NCBI GenBank assembly: GCA_017942105.1
Contig: JAGAVE010000018.1
Location: 1-61,327 of the forward strand
Source: Clostridia bacterium
Lineage (GTDB): Bacteria > Bacillota > Clostridia > Oscillospirales > Acutalibacteraceae
Length of the DNA: 61,327 nt
Direction: 5' to 3'
The position numbers and the translations under genes are program-made. Positions 18,219-27,502 of this stretch are shown here, piece by piece (the stretch's first letter is position 1; each line of letters opens with the position of its first letter). A model generated the notes under the pieces. The model was given only the letters and a program-made list of their open reading frames with translations. It was not told where the DNA came from and made no database searches.

Positions 18219-20918
18219 ATGGCAAAGGATCTCGCAAAACAGTATGATCCGAAGGACGTTGAGGACAGAACCTATAAATTCTGGCTCGACGGTAATTATT
18301 TTCATGCAGAATGTGACCCTGAGAAGGAGTCGTATACGATCGTTATACCGCCGCCGAATATTACCGGACAGCTTCATATGGGACATGCTCTTGATAATAC
18401 TCTTCAGGATATTCTTATTCGTTTCAGAAGAATGCAGGGCTTCGATACACTTTGGCTTCCGGGTACTGACCACGCTTCGATTGCAACTGAGGCTAAGATT
18501 GTTGAAGCAATGGCAGCTGAGGGCCTTACGAAGGATGATCTCGGCAGAGAAGGTTTCCTTGTTCGCGCTTGGGATTGGAAAGAAAAGTATGGTGGCAGGA
18601 TAATTGAACAGCTTAAAAAGCTTGGTTCATCCTGCGATTGGAGCAGAGAACGATTCACTCTCGATGAAGGTTGCAGCAGAGCAGTTCGAGAAGTTTTTGT
18701 CAGACTTTACGAAAAGGACCTTATCTATAGGGGCAACAGAATGGTTAACTGGTGTCCGTACTGTGAGACATCAATATCAGACGCTGAGGTTGAGTATAGT
18801 GAGCAGGACGGCAATTTCTGGCATCTTCTTTACACTGTTAAGGAAACGGGAGAACAGCTTGAGCTTGCAACTACGAGACCTGAAACTATGCTTGGTGATA
18901 CAGCGGTTGCAATTAACGCAGAGGACGAAAGATACAAACATCTTCACGGATGTCATGTAATTTTACCGCTTCTCAATAAAGAAATTCCCATCGTTTGTGA
19001 TGAACATGCAGATATGACTAAGGGAACGGGTGTTGTTAAAATTACACCTGCGCATGACCCTAACGACTTCGAGGTAGGAAGACGCCATAATCTTCCTATG
19101 GTAAGAACATTTACTTACGATGGTCATATGACTGGCGCGGCTGAAAAGGCTGCATATGATGAGCTTGTTACAAGCGGTAAAGCTGCAGCGGATGAACCCG
19201 AAGTTCTTGATTGCGGTAAGTATGCAGGTATGACAACTATGGAAGCTCGCAAGGCTATTCTTGAAGACCTTGAAGCGGGCGGATATATCAAGTGTATCGA
19301 ACCGCTTAAGCACGAGGTTGGTACTTGCTACCGTTGTCATTCGACTATCGAGCCTATGGTTTCAAAGCAGTGGTTCGTTCGTATGGAACCGCTTGCGAAG
19401 CCTGCTATCGAGGCTGTTGAGAAGGGCGAAACAGTTTTTGTTCCCGAAAGATTTACAAAGAACTATATGAACTGGATGCGCGGTACACGAGATTGGTGTA
19501 TTTCTCGTCAGCTTTGGTGGGGTCATCGTATTCCGGCGTGGTATTGTGCAGATTGCGGTGCTACGATAGTTTCAAAGACTGATATTGATGCTTGCCCTCA
19601 TTGTTCAAGCAAGAATATAGAGCAGGATAGTGATACACTCGATACTTGGTTCTCATCAGCCCTCTGGCCGTTCTCAACTCTCGGCTGGCCTGATGAAACT
19701 CCCGAGCTTAAGCATTATTATCCCACAAGTACATTGGTTACTGGTTACGACATCATCGGATTCTGGGTAAGCCGTATGATATTCTCAGCGCTTGAGTATA
19801 CCGGTCAGGTGCCGTTTGATACTGTTCTTATTCACGGTCTTGTCCGTGATGCTCTCGGCAGAAAGATGTCAAAGTCTCTTGGTAACGGTATTGATCCTCT
19901 TGAGGTAATTGATCAGTACGGTGCAGATGCTCTTCGTCTTACTCTCGCAACGGGTAACAGCCCGGGTAACGATATGCGTTTCTCAGATGATAAGGTAAGC
20001 GCGAGCCGTAACTTTGCAAACAAGATCTGGAATGCTGCAAGATTTATTCTTATGAATCTTGGCGAAAACGAAAAAGCACCCCATGTTCCGGAAAACCTTG
20101 CTCTCGAAGATAAGTGGATATTGAGCCTCTTTAATAATCTCACAAAAGAGGTTACTGATAATCTTGATAAATTTGAGCTTGGTATCGCAGTGCAGAAGCT
20201 TTATGACTTTATCTGGGATGTTTTCTGCGACTGGTATATTGAAATTTCAAAAATCAGACTTAACTCTGGCGATGAAAAAGCGGCACAGACAGCTCGAGAT
20301 ATGCTCGTTTACATTATGTCTAACACACTCAAGCTTCTTCATCCGTTTATGCCGTTTATTACTGAAGAAATCTGGCAGACACTTCCGCATGACGGCGAGT
20401 CAATTATGATTTCAGACTGGCCGAAGTATAATGAAGAATTTAACTTCAGCGTTGAGGAGCAGGAAATGGGCAGAATTATGGAGGCTGTACGCGCTATCCG
20501 TAACCGCCGAGCAGAAATGAATGTTCCTCCGTCAAGGAAGGCTAAGTATTATATCGCAACAGCTTACAAAGATACATTCCGTCAGGCAGGTATCTTTATG
20601 CAGAGACTTGCATCTTGCTCTGAGGCAGAGGTTGGCGACGGCTTTGAATTTGATGATGCTGTTTGTATCGTTACAAATGATGCAAAGGTCTATATCCCGA
20701 TGGGTGACCTCGTAGACTTTGAGGCTGAAATTGCCCGTCTTGAAAAAGAGAAGGCAAAAGAGCTCAAAGAGCTTGAATTCATTGATAAAAAGCTTAATAA
20801 CGAAAACTTTGTTGCAAAGGCTCCGCGGGCAGTTGTTGACGGTCAGCGTGAAGCAGCACAGAAGATTCGTGATAAGATTGCAATGATCGACGAAAGCCTT
20901 GCAAAACTCAGAAAATAA
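18219..20918 (+). CDS. valS: Valyl-tRNA synthetase
   Basis: 899 residues, the normal ValRS size. The class I signature is PPPNITGQLHMGHAL and the KMSKS loop is GRKMSKSLGN. The editing domain contains TTRPETMLGDTAV. The C-terminal coiled-coil arm typical of ValRS is at about 840-899 (KEKAKELKELEFIDKKL). It charges tRNA-Val and deacylates Thr-tRNA-Val. The ATG at 18219 is chosen because AAGGAGG lies eight bases upstream; the longer frame from 18123 runs through the T-box. It is regulated by that T-box. Confidence 0.97.
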   Translation: MAKDLAKQYDPKDVEDRTYKFWLDGNYFHAECDPEKESYTIVIPPPNITGQLHMGHALDNTLQDILIRFRRMQGFDTLWLPGTDHASIATEAKIVEAMAAEGLTKDDLGREGFLVRAWDWKEKYGGRIIEQLKKLGSSCDWSRERFTLDEGCSRAVREVFVRLYEKDLIYRGNRMVNWCPYCETSISDAEVEYSEQDGNFWHLLYTVKETGEQLELATTRPETMLGDTAVAINAEDERYKHLHGCHVILPLLNKEIPIVCDEHADMTKGTGVVKITPAHDPNDFEVGRRHNLPMVRTFTYDGHMTGAAEKAAYDELVTSGKAAADEPEVLDCGKYAGMTTMEARKAILEDLEAGGYIKCIEPLKHEVGTCYRCHSTIEPMVSKQWFVRMEPLAKPAIEAVEKGETVFVPERFTKNYMNWMRGTRDWCISRQLWWGHRIPAWYCADCGATIVSKTDIDACPHCSSKNIEQDSDTLDTWFSSALWPFSTLGWPDETPELKHYYPTSTLVTGYDIIGFWVSRMIFSALEYTGQVPFDTVLIHGLVRDALGRKMSKSLGNGIDPLEVIDQYGADALRLTLATGNSPGNDMRFSDDKVSASRNFANKIWNAARFILMNLGENEKAPHVPENLALEDKWILSLFNNLTKEVTDNLDKFELGIAVQKLYDFIWDVFCDWYIEISKIRLNSGDEKAAQTARDMLVYIMSNTLKLLHPFMPFITEEIWQTLPHDGESIMISDWPKYNEEFNFSVEEQEMGRIMEAVRAIRNRRAEMNVPPSRKAKYYIATAYKDTFRQAGIFMQRLASCSEAEVGDGFEFDDAVCIVTNDAKVYIPMGDLVDFEAEIARLEKEKAKELKELEFIDKKLNNENFVAKAPRAVVDGQREAAQKIRDKIAMIDESLAKLRK

Positions 20919-20925
20919 GATTTTG

Positions 20926-20957
20926 GACGGTTAGTGTTTCACTAACCGTCATTTTTT
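20926..20957 (+). terminator. Terminator of valS
   Basis: An 11-bp perfect stem (20926-20936 with 20940-20950) with a 3-base loop and a T run. Its tail touches the next promoter's -35. Confidence 0.9.
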
Positions 20958-20984
20958 GACAGGGTATAAAACATATGGTATAAT
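20956..20984 (+). promoter_or_regulatory. Fully consensus sigma-A promoter of DUF4304-folC
   Basis: TTGACA (20956-20961), a 17-base spacer and TATAAT (20979-20984) match the consensus at every position. The leader to the start at 21058 is about 65 bases with no recognised element. Confidence 0.8.
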
Positions 20985-21057
20985 TTTAAATAAGTGAAGG
21001 TAAGTTTTATAGATAAAGACTTTTGTGTTCCGGTAAAGCTTAAATTTTAGGTGAATT

Positions 21058-21519
21058 ATGACAAAGCAAGACTTTTTGGATTTTTGTAATGCGGAATTCA
21101 TAAAACGCGGATTTAAGAAAAAAAGAAATAAATACTATAGAGTTGACAGAAGCGATTTGCTGTGTATGATTTATCTTCAAAAATCAATGGCTGAGGCATA
21201 CTATATTAACTATTACTTTTTTATAGGCGACTATAAAGATGTCTCGAAACTTCCGTCAATTGATGAATATGATATTTATGAGAGATTTGCTGTTTTATCT
21301 AAAGATCTTGATGAAGAAGAGTGTTTTTTAACTGCTTGTATAGAGTATGATCTTTATACAAAAGAAGAAATAAAACCTTTCTTGGATAAGGAATTTGAGA
21401 GCTACATTATTCCTGTTATTGAAAGAGGAAAGATTGAACTTCAAAATAAACTGGATCATTATTTACCTACTATGTTTCCGGAAGATGTCGAAAAAGTGAC
21501 CGGAAAACTTGAAATTTAA
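21058..21519 (+). CDS. DUF4304 domain protein
   Basis: A 153-residue soluble, charged protein. The N-terminal FIKRGFKKKRNKYYRV and the following beta-rich part with FFIGDYKDVSKLPSID fit the DUF4304 family, whose function is unknown and which is sometimes found near toxin-immunity loci. No toxin is adjacent here. It shares a fully consensus promoter with folC downstream. The family label is moderately sure. Confidence 0.6.
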   Translation: MTKQDFLDFCNAEFIKRGFKKKRNKYYRVDRSDLLCMIYLQKSMAEAYYINYYFFIGDYKDVSKLPSIDEYDIYERFAVLSKDLDEEECFLTACIEYDLYTKEEIKPFLDKEFESYIIPVIERGKIELQNKLDHYLPTMFPEDVEKVTGKLEI

Positions 21520-21532
21520 ACGAGTATATGAA

Positions 21533-22816
21533 ATGAGTGATTTTATGAACTATAATGAAGCGCTTGAATTTATACATTCAAGAATGAAATTCGGTTCTCA
21601 GCCGGGTATGGAGAGAATAACTGCATTGTGTGATGCGTTTAATAATCCGCAGGACAAGCTTAAATTTGTTCATGTTGCAGGAACTAACGGTAAAGGCTCA
21701 ACCTGCACGATGATTTCAAATATGCTTGTTGCCGCAGGGTATAAAGTAGGTTTATTTACCTCTCCGTTTGTGGTTGATTTTCGTGAAAGAATTCAAGTGA
21801 ATTCTGAAATGATACCTAAGGAAGCTTTTGCAAAAATTGTTGAAAGAATTGTGCCGGTGATAGATGATTTGAAAAATAAAAACATAGAACCGACCGAATT
21901 TGAAATAATTACGGCTGTAGCATTTCTTTATTTTCTTGAAGAAAACTGTGATATAGTCGTTCTTGAAGTCGGACTTGGCGGCACGCTTGATTCAACGAAT
22001 ATAATCAAAAAATCAGAAGTAAGTGTTATTACTTCTATTTCAATGGATCATACCGATATTTTAGGTGACACGCTTCTTGAAATAGCTGCACATAAATGCG
22101 GAATTTTTAAAGAAGGCGGCAATGTTGTCGGTTACCCTCAGCCTGATTTTACAGTTGAACGCTTTATTAAAGAGAAGGCGAAGGAAGCCGGTTGCAGCTA
22201 TACTCATTCCGACCTTGCAAGAATAAGACTTGTTCGTGAGGAGTTTGACGGTTCAACGATCATTTATGCCGGTTGTACTTTTAAAATTCCACTTTCAGGA
22301 AAGCATCAGATTTATAATTTTTCAACGGCAATTTCTGCAATCAATGTCCTTAAAAACAACGGTTGGAATGTGTCGGCAAAGAATATGATTGACGGAATAT
22401 CAGCGCTGAAAATGCCTGCAAGAGTGGAGATTGTATCAGAAGATCCTCTTGTTATAATTGACGGTGGTCACAACGCAGAAGGTATCGATGCTCTTTGTTA
22501 TACTCTCAAAAAATACTACAGTGATAAGAAAATTATAGCTGTTTTCGGAATGATGAAAGATAAGAATTATGGATACTGCGCTGAAAAATTAGCTCCGTTA
22601 TGCGAAAAGATTTATACTACAACAGTGTCTAACCCTCGTTCTTTGACTGCGAAGGAGCTTGCTGACGAGCTTAAAAAACACGGTTTTAAGGCGAAACCTA
22701 TTGATGATTGTAAGAAAGCATATGAAAAGGCGTTGAAAAAGGCTGATAAAAATTCAGTTGTTCTCGTTTGCGGTTCTCTTTATCTTGCATCGGACATCAA
22801 AAAACTACAAAAATAG
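21533..22816 (+). CDS. folC: Folylpolyglutamate synthase / dihydrofolate synthase
   Basis: About 427 residues of the Mur-ligase family. The P-loop is HVAGTNGKGSTCTM. Further family motifs are LFTSPFVVDFRERIQV, EVGLGGTLDSTN, SISMDHTDILGDT and the C-terminal IIDGGHNAEG. It adds glutamates to folates, and in many bacteria also makes dihydrofolate. ATG 21533 is preferred, with ATG 21545 as an alternative; the in-frame TTG at 21509 would overlap the upstream gene. Other folate genes in the window (thyA, dfrA) lie 14 kb away. Confidence 0.93.
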   Translation: MSDFMNYNEALEFIHSRMKFGSQPGMERITALCDAFNNPQDKLKFVHVAGTNGKGSTCTMISNMLVAAGYKVGLFTSPFVVDFRERIQVNSEMIPKEAFAKIVERIVPVIDDLKNKNIEPTEFEIITAVAFLYFLEENCDIVVLEVGLGGTLDSTNIIKKSEVSVITSISMDHTDILGDTLLEIAAHKCGIFKEGGNVVGYPQPDFTVERFIKEKAKEAGCSYTHSDLARIRLVREEFDGSTIIYAGCTFKIPLSGKHQIYNFSTAISAINVLKNNGWNVSAKNMIDGISALKMPARVEIVSEDPLVIIDGGHNAEGIDALCYTLKKYYSDKKIIAVFGMMKDKNYGYCAEKLAPLCEKIYTTTVSNPRSLTAKELADELKKHGFKAKPIDDCKKAYEKALKKADKNSVVLVCGSLYLASDIKKLQK

Positions 22817-22856
22817 TCATAAAACACTGCTGTGATTCAACAAAATATTTGTTATC

Positions 22857-22888
22857 AATCCTTTATCCTTTTGGATAGAGGATTTTTC
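22857..22888 (+). terminator. Terminator of folC
   Basis: ATCCTTTATCC pairs with GGATAGAGGAT (22858-22883) around TTTT, then TTTTC. It separates folC from the spoIIA operon. Confidence 0.8.
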
Positions 22889-22909
22889 TTTTAGGGAGGT
22901 ATAAAATCT

Positions 22910-23242
22910 ATGAAAATTATTGCTACTCAACAGCGTGTAACAGCTTTCCTTGACGGAGAAATAGATCACCACACTGCCGCCGCAATTCGTTTAGAGATTG
23001 ATGAAGAAATTCAACGCAATAAGCCTAAAACTCTGAAATTGGATTTTGCTGATGTAACATTTATGGATTCGTCAGGTGTAGGTCTTGTTATGGGAAGATT
23101 CCGTATAATTCAGCCGATGGGAGGAAAGCTGATTGTTTCCAATCTGTCGCCGCAGATTTATAAAATAATGCAATTGGCAGGTCTTGAAAAAATAGCAAAA
23201 ATCAGCAAAAGGGAGGATGTTAGCTATGGAAAAAATCAATGA
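22910..23242 (+). CDS. spoIIAA: Anti-sigma-F factor antagonist SpoIIAA
   Basis: A 110-residue STAS-domain protein. The phosphorylatable serine is in MDSSGVGLVMGR (about residue 58). Dephosphorylated SpoIIAA binds SpoIIAB and frees sigma-F in the forespore. An excellent GGGAGGT ribosome site precedes the ATG. Its 3' end overlaps the next start, the compact arrangement conserved in spore-formers. No sigma-H-type promoter could be assigned with confidence. Confidence 0.93.
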   Translation: MKIIATQQRVTAFLDGEIDHHTAAAIRLEIDEEIQRNKPKTLKLDFADVTFMDSSGVGLVMGRFRIIQPMGGKLIVSNLSPQIYKIMQLAGLEKIAKISKREDVSYGKNQ

Positions 23243-23663
23243 AATCAAAATGACTCTAGATTCAAAATCTGTGAACGAAGGCTTCGCGCGTTCAACCGTC
23301 GCAGCTTTTGTTTCTCAACTTGATCCGACACTGGAGGAAATATCCGATATAAAAATGGCGGTAAGCGAGGCAGTAACAAACTGCATAGTTCACGCTTATC
23401 CGCAAAGTGTTGGGAAAATTTACATATGTGTTACGATATTTCAAGATGCAAAGGTGAAAATCAGTATACGGGACAAGGGTTGTGGCATCATTGATGTCAG
23501 GCAGGCAATGGAACCGCTTTTTACAACACTGGGCGGTGAAAGAGCAGGCCTTGGTTTTGCTGTTATGGAAAGCTTTACCGATAGAATTATCGTTCATTCC
23601 AAACCGGAAAAGGGGACGACTGTAACAATGTATAAAACCATAAACGGGCGTGCGGGACAATGA
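23226..23663 (+). CDS. spoIIAB: Anti-sigma-F factor / serine kinase SpoIIAB
   Basis: 145 residues with a GHKL ATPase fold: N-box EAVTNCIVHAYP, G1 DKGCGI and G2 TLGGERAGLGFAVM. It phosphorylates SpoIIAA and holds sigma-F inactive. ATG 23226 is chosen because GGGAGG lies nine bases upstream; the in-frame ATG at 23217 directly abuts that site. It overlaps spoIIAA by 17 bases and sigF by four, implying translational coupling. Confidence 0.93.
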   Translation: MEKINEIKMTLDSKSVNEGFARSTVAAFVSQLDPTLEEISDIKMAVSEAVTNCIVHAYPQSVGKIYICVTIFQDAKVKISIRDKGCGIIDVRQAMEPLFTTLGGERAGLGFAVMESFTDRIIVHSKPEKGTTVTMYKTINGRAGQ

Positions 23664-24325
23664 TACTGAATTCTGAGACAAGGGAAGAGCGGATTCATTC
23701 GAATCTTGGACTCGTTCATTCGTGCGCTCATAAGCTTAAGGGGAGAGGAGTAGAATACGAAGATTTGTTTCAGGCAGGATGCGTCGGTCTTATTAAGGCG
23801 GTTGATGGATTTGATGAAAGCAGAGGTTTCAGCTTTTCAACTTATGCCGTTCCTGTTATTTTGGGAGAGATGAAACGGATTTTTCGTGATGACGGAACTG
23901 TCAGCGTCAGTCGTTCTTTGAAGGAAAAGGGACGAAAGATTAATTTTGAAAGAGAAGCTTTTATAAGACAATTTAACCGTGAGCCTACGGTCAAAGAGCT
24001 TGCCGAGCGTCTCGGATTTGATGAATATGAAACCGCTCAGGCGATAACAGCATCATTGCCCGTTATTTCAATGACTATGCAGGATGATGAAAATGAAAAT
24101 CAGTTTGATATTCCCGTTGATTCTCACGAAGCGGGAGTTTCAACAGCTATAGCTCTTGAACAAGTGCTTGATGACCTTGATGAGAGAGACGGTGAAATTA
24201 TAAGGTTGAGATACTATTCGGGCTTGACGCAGACGGTTATTGCTGAGCGGCTTGGAATGACACAGGTTCAGGTCAGCAGGCGGGAGAAGGCTATTTTAAA
24301 GCTGATGCGTTCAAAATTGATATAG
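23660..24325 (+). CDS. sigF: RNA polymerase sigma-F factor (SpoIIAC)
   Basis: 221 residues, a SigF/SigB/SigG-type factor. Region 2 is EDLFQAGCVGLIKAVDGFDESRGFSFSTYAVPVILGEMKR, seen in consecutive motifs at about 35-75. Region 3 is REPTVKELAERLGF, and region 4 holds the helix-turn-helix LTQTVIAERLGMTQVQVSRREK. It is the first forespore sigma factor. Its place as third gene after spoIIAA and spoIIAB separates it from sigG. No spoVA genes follow. Confidence 0.95.
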   Translation: MILNSETREERIHSNLGLVHSCAHKLKGRGVEYEDLFQAGCVGLIKAVDGFDESRGFSFSTYAVPVILGEMKRIFRDDGTVSVSRSLKEKGRKINFEREAFIRQFNREPTVKELAERLGFDEYETAQAITASLPVISMTMQDDENENQFDIPVDSHEAGVSTAIALEQVLDDLDERDGEIIRLRYYSGLTQTVIAERLGMTQVQVSRREKAILKLMRSKLI

Positions 24326-24369
24326 ACAAATTTATATGTTAGTGGTATTATTTTCACGGAGGTGTTATA

Positions 24370-24552
24370 ATGCCCGGGAAAACTAACTGCGAGAGCTGTA
24401 ATAATTTTTGTTATGACGAGGCTGAAGATTATTATTATTGCTCAATGAATCTTGACGAGGACGAGTACATTAAGTTTCTTAGTGCTTCCTATTATGATTG
24501 TCCTTACTATGAGCCTGATGACGAGTATAAAATCGTAAGAAAACAAAACTGA
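24370..24552 (+). CDS. DUF6472 family small cysteine-rich protein
   Basis: A 60-residue acidic protein with CESCNNFCYDE near the start, YYCSMNLDEDEY, and CPYYEPDDEY near the end, the pattern of DUF6472. The spaced cysteines could bind a metal. The family is common in gut Clostridia and has no known function. A GGAGGTG ribosome site precedes the ATG, and a perfect terminator follows at once. Confidence 0.75.
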   Translation: MPGKTNCESCNNFCYDEAEDYYYCSMNLDEDEYIKFLSASYYDCPYYEPDDEYKIVRKQN

Positions 24553-24554
24553 GA

Positions 24555-24580
24555 AAAAACCACACTTTGGTGTGGTTTTT
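24555..24580 (+). terminator. Terminator after the DUF6472 gene
   Basis: AAAAACCACAC and GTGTGGTTTTT (24555-24580) form a perfect hairpin with a 4-base loop. Confidence 0.85.
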
Positions 24581-24581
24581 C

Positions 24582-24610
24582 TTGCATATTTATGCAATAT
24601 ATGTTAAAAT
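24582..24610 (+). promoter_or_regulatory. Promoter of the amidohydrolase-proBAC unit
   Basis: TTGCAT at 24582-24587, a 17-base spacer and TAAAAT at 24605-24610. It probably serves the amidohydrolase and the closely spaced proline genes. Confidence 0.6.
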
Positions 24611-24651
24611 ACACGCTGTGTCAGGTTGCTTTGTAAAAATGAGGTTAGTTT

Positions 24652-25455
24652 ATGTTGATAGATTTTCATACACATATTTTCCCTGATAAGATTGCCTCAG
24701 GTGCGATAAATTCCCTGAGCAACAGCATAGTTAATTTTCAGGGTTCAAGACCGCGCCACTATGCTCGCGGTACTTATGATTCATTAAGATCTTCTATGAA
24801 ACGAAGTGGAGTGGATGTCTCTGTTGTTTTGCCTATAGCTACAAAGCAGAAGCAGACAGACTCAATCAACGGATTCGCAAAAACTTTGCGCAACGAAAGT
24901 GTAATTTCATTCGGTTCGTTACATCCTGAGCAGGATGATTGGGCTTCAATCCTTGAAAAACTGAAAAACGAGGGGTTCAAGGGAATCAAGCTTCATCCTG
25001 AGTATCAATCTTTTTATATTGACAGCAAAAGAAGTATTGAGATTTTAAGAAAAGCTGAGAGTCTCGGTCTTTATGTGGTGTTGCATACCGGATTTGATGA
25101 CGGTATGCCGGAACCAATGCACTGTCAACCGGATAGATTGAAAAATGTTCTTGATTATGTCTCAGGTGAAAAAATTATTGCCGCCCATCTCGGTGCATAC
25201 AAGAATTGGGATGATGTTGAAAAGTATCTTGTCGGAACGAATATTAATTTCGATACGGCATTTATTTCTCCCTATATATCGCCTGAGCAGTGCAGGAGGA
25301 TTATCCAAAACCACGGTGCTCAAAAGGTGCTTTTCGGCAGTGATTCTCCTTGGCAGAATCCGAAAACTGAGTATGATTTTATTTTGAATCTCGGTCTCTC
25401 AAAGCAGGAGAATGAGATGATTTTTTATAAAAATGCTTTAAAAATATTAAAATAA
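24652..25455 (+). CDS. Metal-dependent amidohydrolase (amidohydrolase_2 family)
   Basis: A 267-residue TIM-barrel hydrolase. Metal-ligand positions are visible as H-x-H in LIDFHTHIFPD, the Lys/His region GIKLHPEYQSF, LHTGF, AAHLGAY and the final Asp in LFGSDSPW. Substrate unknown; relatives hydrolyse or decarboxylate small carboxylates. It is 14 bases upstream of proB, and its promoter is probably the operon promoter. Confidence 0.82.
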   Translation: MLIDFHTHIFPDKIASGAINSLSNSIVNFQGSRPRHYARGTYDSLRSSMKRSGVDVSVVLPIATKQKQTDSINGFAKTLRNESVISFGSLHPEQDDWASILEKLKNEGFKGIKLHPEYQSFYIDSKRSIEILRKAESLGLYVVLHTGFDDGMPEPMHCQPDRLKNVLDYVSGEKIIAAHLGAYKNWDDVEKYLVGTNINFDTAFISPYISPEQCRRIIQNHGAQKVLFGSDSPWQNPKTEYDFILNLGLSKQENEMIFYKNALKILK

Positions 25456-25469
25456 AAGAGGATATCAAA

Positions 25470-26243
25470 ATGAGAATTGTTGTAAAAGTAGGAACATCGA
25501 CGCTTGCTCATCCGGGCGGATTGCTTAATATTCGAAGGGTTGAAGAGCTTTGTAAGGTTCTCAGTGACCTGAAAAATGCCGGAAATGATGTCATTCTTGT
25601 AACTTCAGGTGCAATCGGAATGGGTATCGGCAAGCTTCAGCTTAAATCAAAGCCGAGTGATATTGCTGGTAAGCAGGCCGCTGCCGCAGTCGGTCAGTGT
25701 GAGCTTATGTATACTTACGATAAGCTTTTTTCTGAGTATAATCACACTGTAGCTCAGCTTCTTATGACCGGTGATGATTTTGACCATGAAGACAGATATA
25801 ATAATTTTATTAATACGATGAATAAGCTTCTTGAATTCTCGGCTTTGCCAATCATTAATGAAAATGATACTGTGTCAACCGATGAAATCAAGGTTGGTGA
25901 CAATGACACGCTTTCAGCGATGGTTGCTGTCAGTGTTAAGGCAGATTTGCTTATTCTTCTTTCTGATATTGACGGTCTTTTTACTTCAGATCCGCATAAG
26001 AATTCTGATGCAACTCTTATTTCTGTTGTTTCTGAAATAACTGATGAAATCAGAGTGCTTGCTGGCGGTAAGGGCTCTTCTTTGGGTACGGGTGGAATGA
26101 AAACAAAAATTCATGCCGCTGAGATCAGCACTTCGAAGGGTTGCGATATGGTTATTGCGAACGGTGAAAATCCATATGTTCTTTATGATATAGTTGAAGG
26201 AAAATCGGTTGGTACAAGATTTCTTAAAAAGGCGGGCAAATGA
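25470..26243 (+). CDS. proB: Glutamate 5-kinase, PUA-less form
   Basis: 257 residues, an amino-acid kinase domain only: [35 protein letters not shown] and GTGGMKTKI. The C-terminal PUA domain of E. coli ProB (367 residues) is absent, as in several Firmicutes. It phosphorylates glutamate as the first step to proline. Its stop overlaps the start of proA by four bases. Confidence 0.95.
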   Translation: MRIVVKVGTSTLAHPGGLLNIRRVEELCKVLSDLKNAGNDVILVTSGAIGMGIGKLQLKSKPSDIAGKQAAAAVGQCELMYTYDKLFSEYNHTVAQLLMTGDDFDHEDRYNNFINTMNKLLEFSALPIINENDTVSTDEIKVGDNDTLSAMVAVSVKADLLILLSDIDGLFTSDPHKNSDATLISVVSEITDEIRVLAGGKGSSLGTGGMKTKIHAAEISTSKGCDMVIANGENPYVLYDIVEGKSVGTRFLKKAGK

Positions 26244-27493
26244 AAATGACGACACAGGATATTTTAAAGCAGGCAAAGGCGGCTAAGAGAATTCTTGCGA
26301 AACTCTCGAGTGAGCAGAAGAATGATGCACTTTTGGCGATGGCGGACTCTTTGATTGCTTCGGTTGATGAAATACTGGATGAAAACTTAAAAGACATTGA
26401 AGCAGCACGCGGCGTGATTTCTGATGTTATGATAGACAGATTGACTCTTACAAAAGAGAGAATCGAAGGTATGGCAGAAGGAATAAGAGCAGTGGCAAAG
26501 CTTCTGGACCCCGTCGGCGATGTTCTTGAAAGAATCGAGCGCGAAAACGGAATGGTGATTGAAAAAACTTCTGTTCCTATGGGTGTTGTAGCGATTATTT
26601 ATGAGAGCCGTCCGAATGTTTCTTCCGACGCCGCTGCGCTCGCACTCAAGAGCGGTAATGTTTGTGTGCTTCGCGGAGGAAAAGAGGCGTTTCGCAGTGC
26701 TAATGCAATAGTAAACGCTTTGAGAAAAGGTCTGAAGTCGATAGGTATTGATGAAACTGTTATAAATATGGTTCAGGATACAAGCCGTCAGAGTGCAAAT
26801 GAGCTTATGACAGCCGACGGATATATTGATCTTCTTATTCCGCGAGGCGGCGCAGGTCTTATTAATGCCTGTGTTAAAAATGCAACGGTGCCGTGTATTC
26901 AGACCGGTACAGGAATTTGTCATATATATGTTGATGAGACAGCCGATGTTGATATGGCTCTTTCGATTATCGAAAACGCAAAAACAAGCAGACCGTCTGT
27001 TTGCAATGCTGAAGAGGTGCTTCTTGTAAATAAGAACATTGCATCAGAATTTCTTCCTAAGCTCAAAAAGCTTTTGGTAGATGACAGAAAGCTGAACCCC
27101 GTAGAATTACGCCTTCACGAATCTGCGCAGGGAATAATTGACGGAACACCTGCTAATGAGAACGATTTTGATACTGAGTTTCTTGATTATATTCTTGCCG
27201 TTAAGGTTGTTGATGATGTTAACGAAGCTGTTGCTCATATTTCTGAGCATTCAACGCATCACAGTGAAGCAATTATTACTTCAAGTCAGGAAGCTGCAGA
27301 AATTTTTACGCGTGATGTTGACAGCTCATCGGTATATGTAAATGTCAGCACTCGCTTTACAGATGGTGGCGAGTTCGGACTTGGTTGCGAGATGGGAATT
27401 TCAACGCAGAAGTTGCACGCAAGAGGTCCTATGGGTTTGCGTGAATTAACAACTTATAAGTATATCATCCGTGGTAACGGTCAGATCAGATAA
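26240..27493 (+). CDS. proA: Gamma-glutamyl phosphate reductase
   Basis: 417 residues of the aldehyde dehydrogenase fold. It has the ProA motifs [40 protein letters not shown] and the catalytic cysteine region in [15 protein letters not shown]. It makes glutamate-5-semialdehyde with NADPH. Alternative starts are ATG 26240 (overlapping proB) and ATG 26246. Confidence 0.96.
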   Translation: MKMTTQDILKQAKAAKRILAKLSSEQKNDALLAMADSLIASVDEILDENLKDIEAARGVISDVMIDRLTLTKERIEGMAEGIRAVAKLLDPVGDVLERIERENGMVIEKTSVPMGVVAIIYESRPNVSSDAAALALKSGNVCVLRGGKEAFRSANAIVNALRKGLKSIGIDETVINMVQDTSRQSANELMTADGYIDLLIPRGGAGLINACVKNATVPCIQTGTGICHIYVDETADVDMALSIIENAKTSRPSVCNAEEVLLVNKNIASEFLPKLKKLLVDDRKLNPVELRLHESAQGIIDGTPANENDFDTEFLDYILAVKVVDDVNEAVAHISEHSTHHSEAIITSSQEAAEIFTRDVDSSSVYVNVSTRFTDGGEFGLGCEMGISTQKLHARGPMGLRELTTYKYIIRGNGQIR

Positions 27494-27502
27494 GGCGGTG
27501 TT

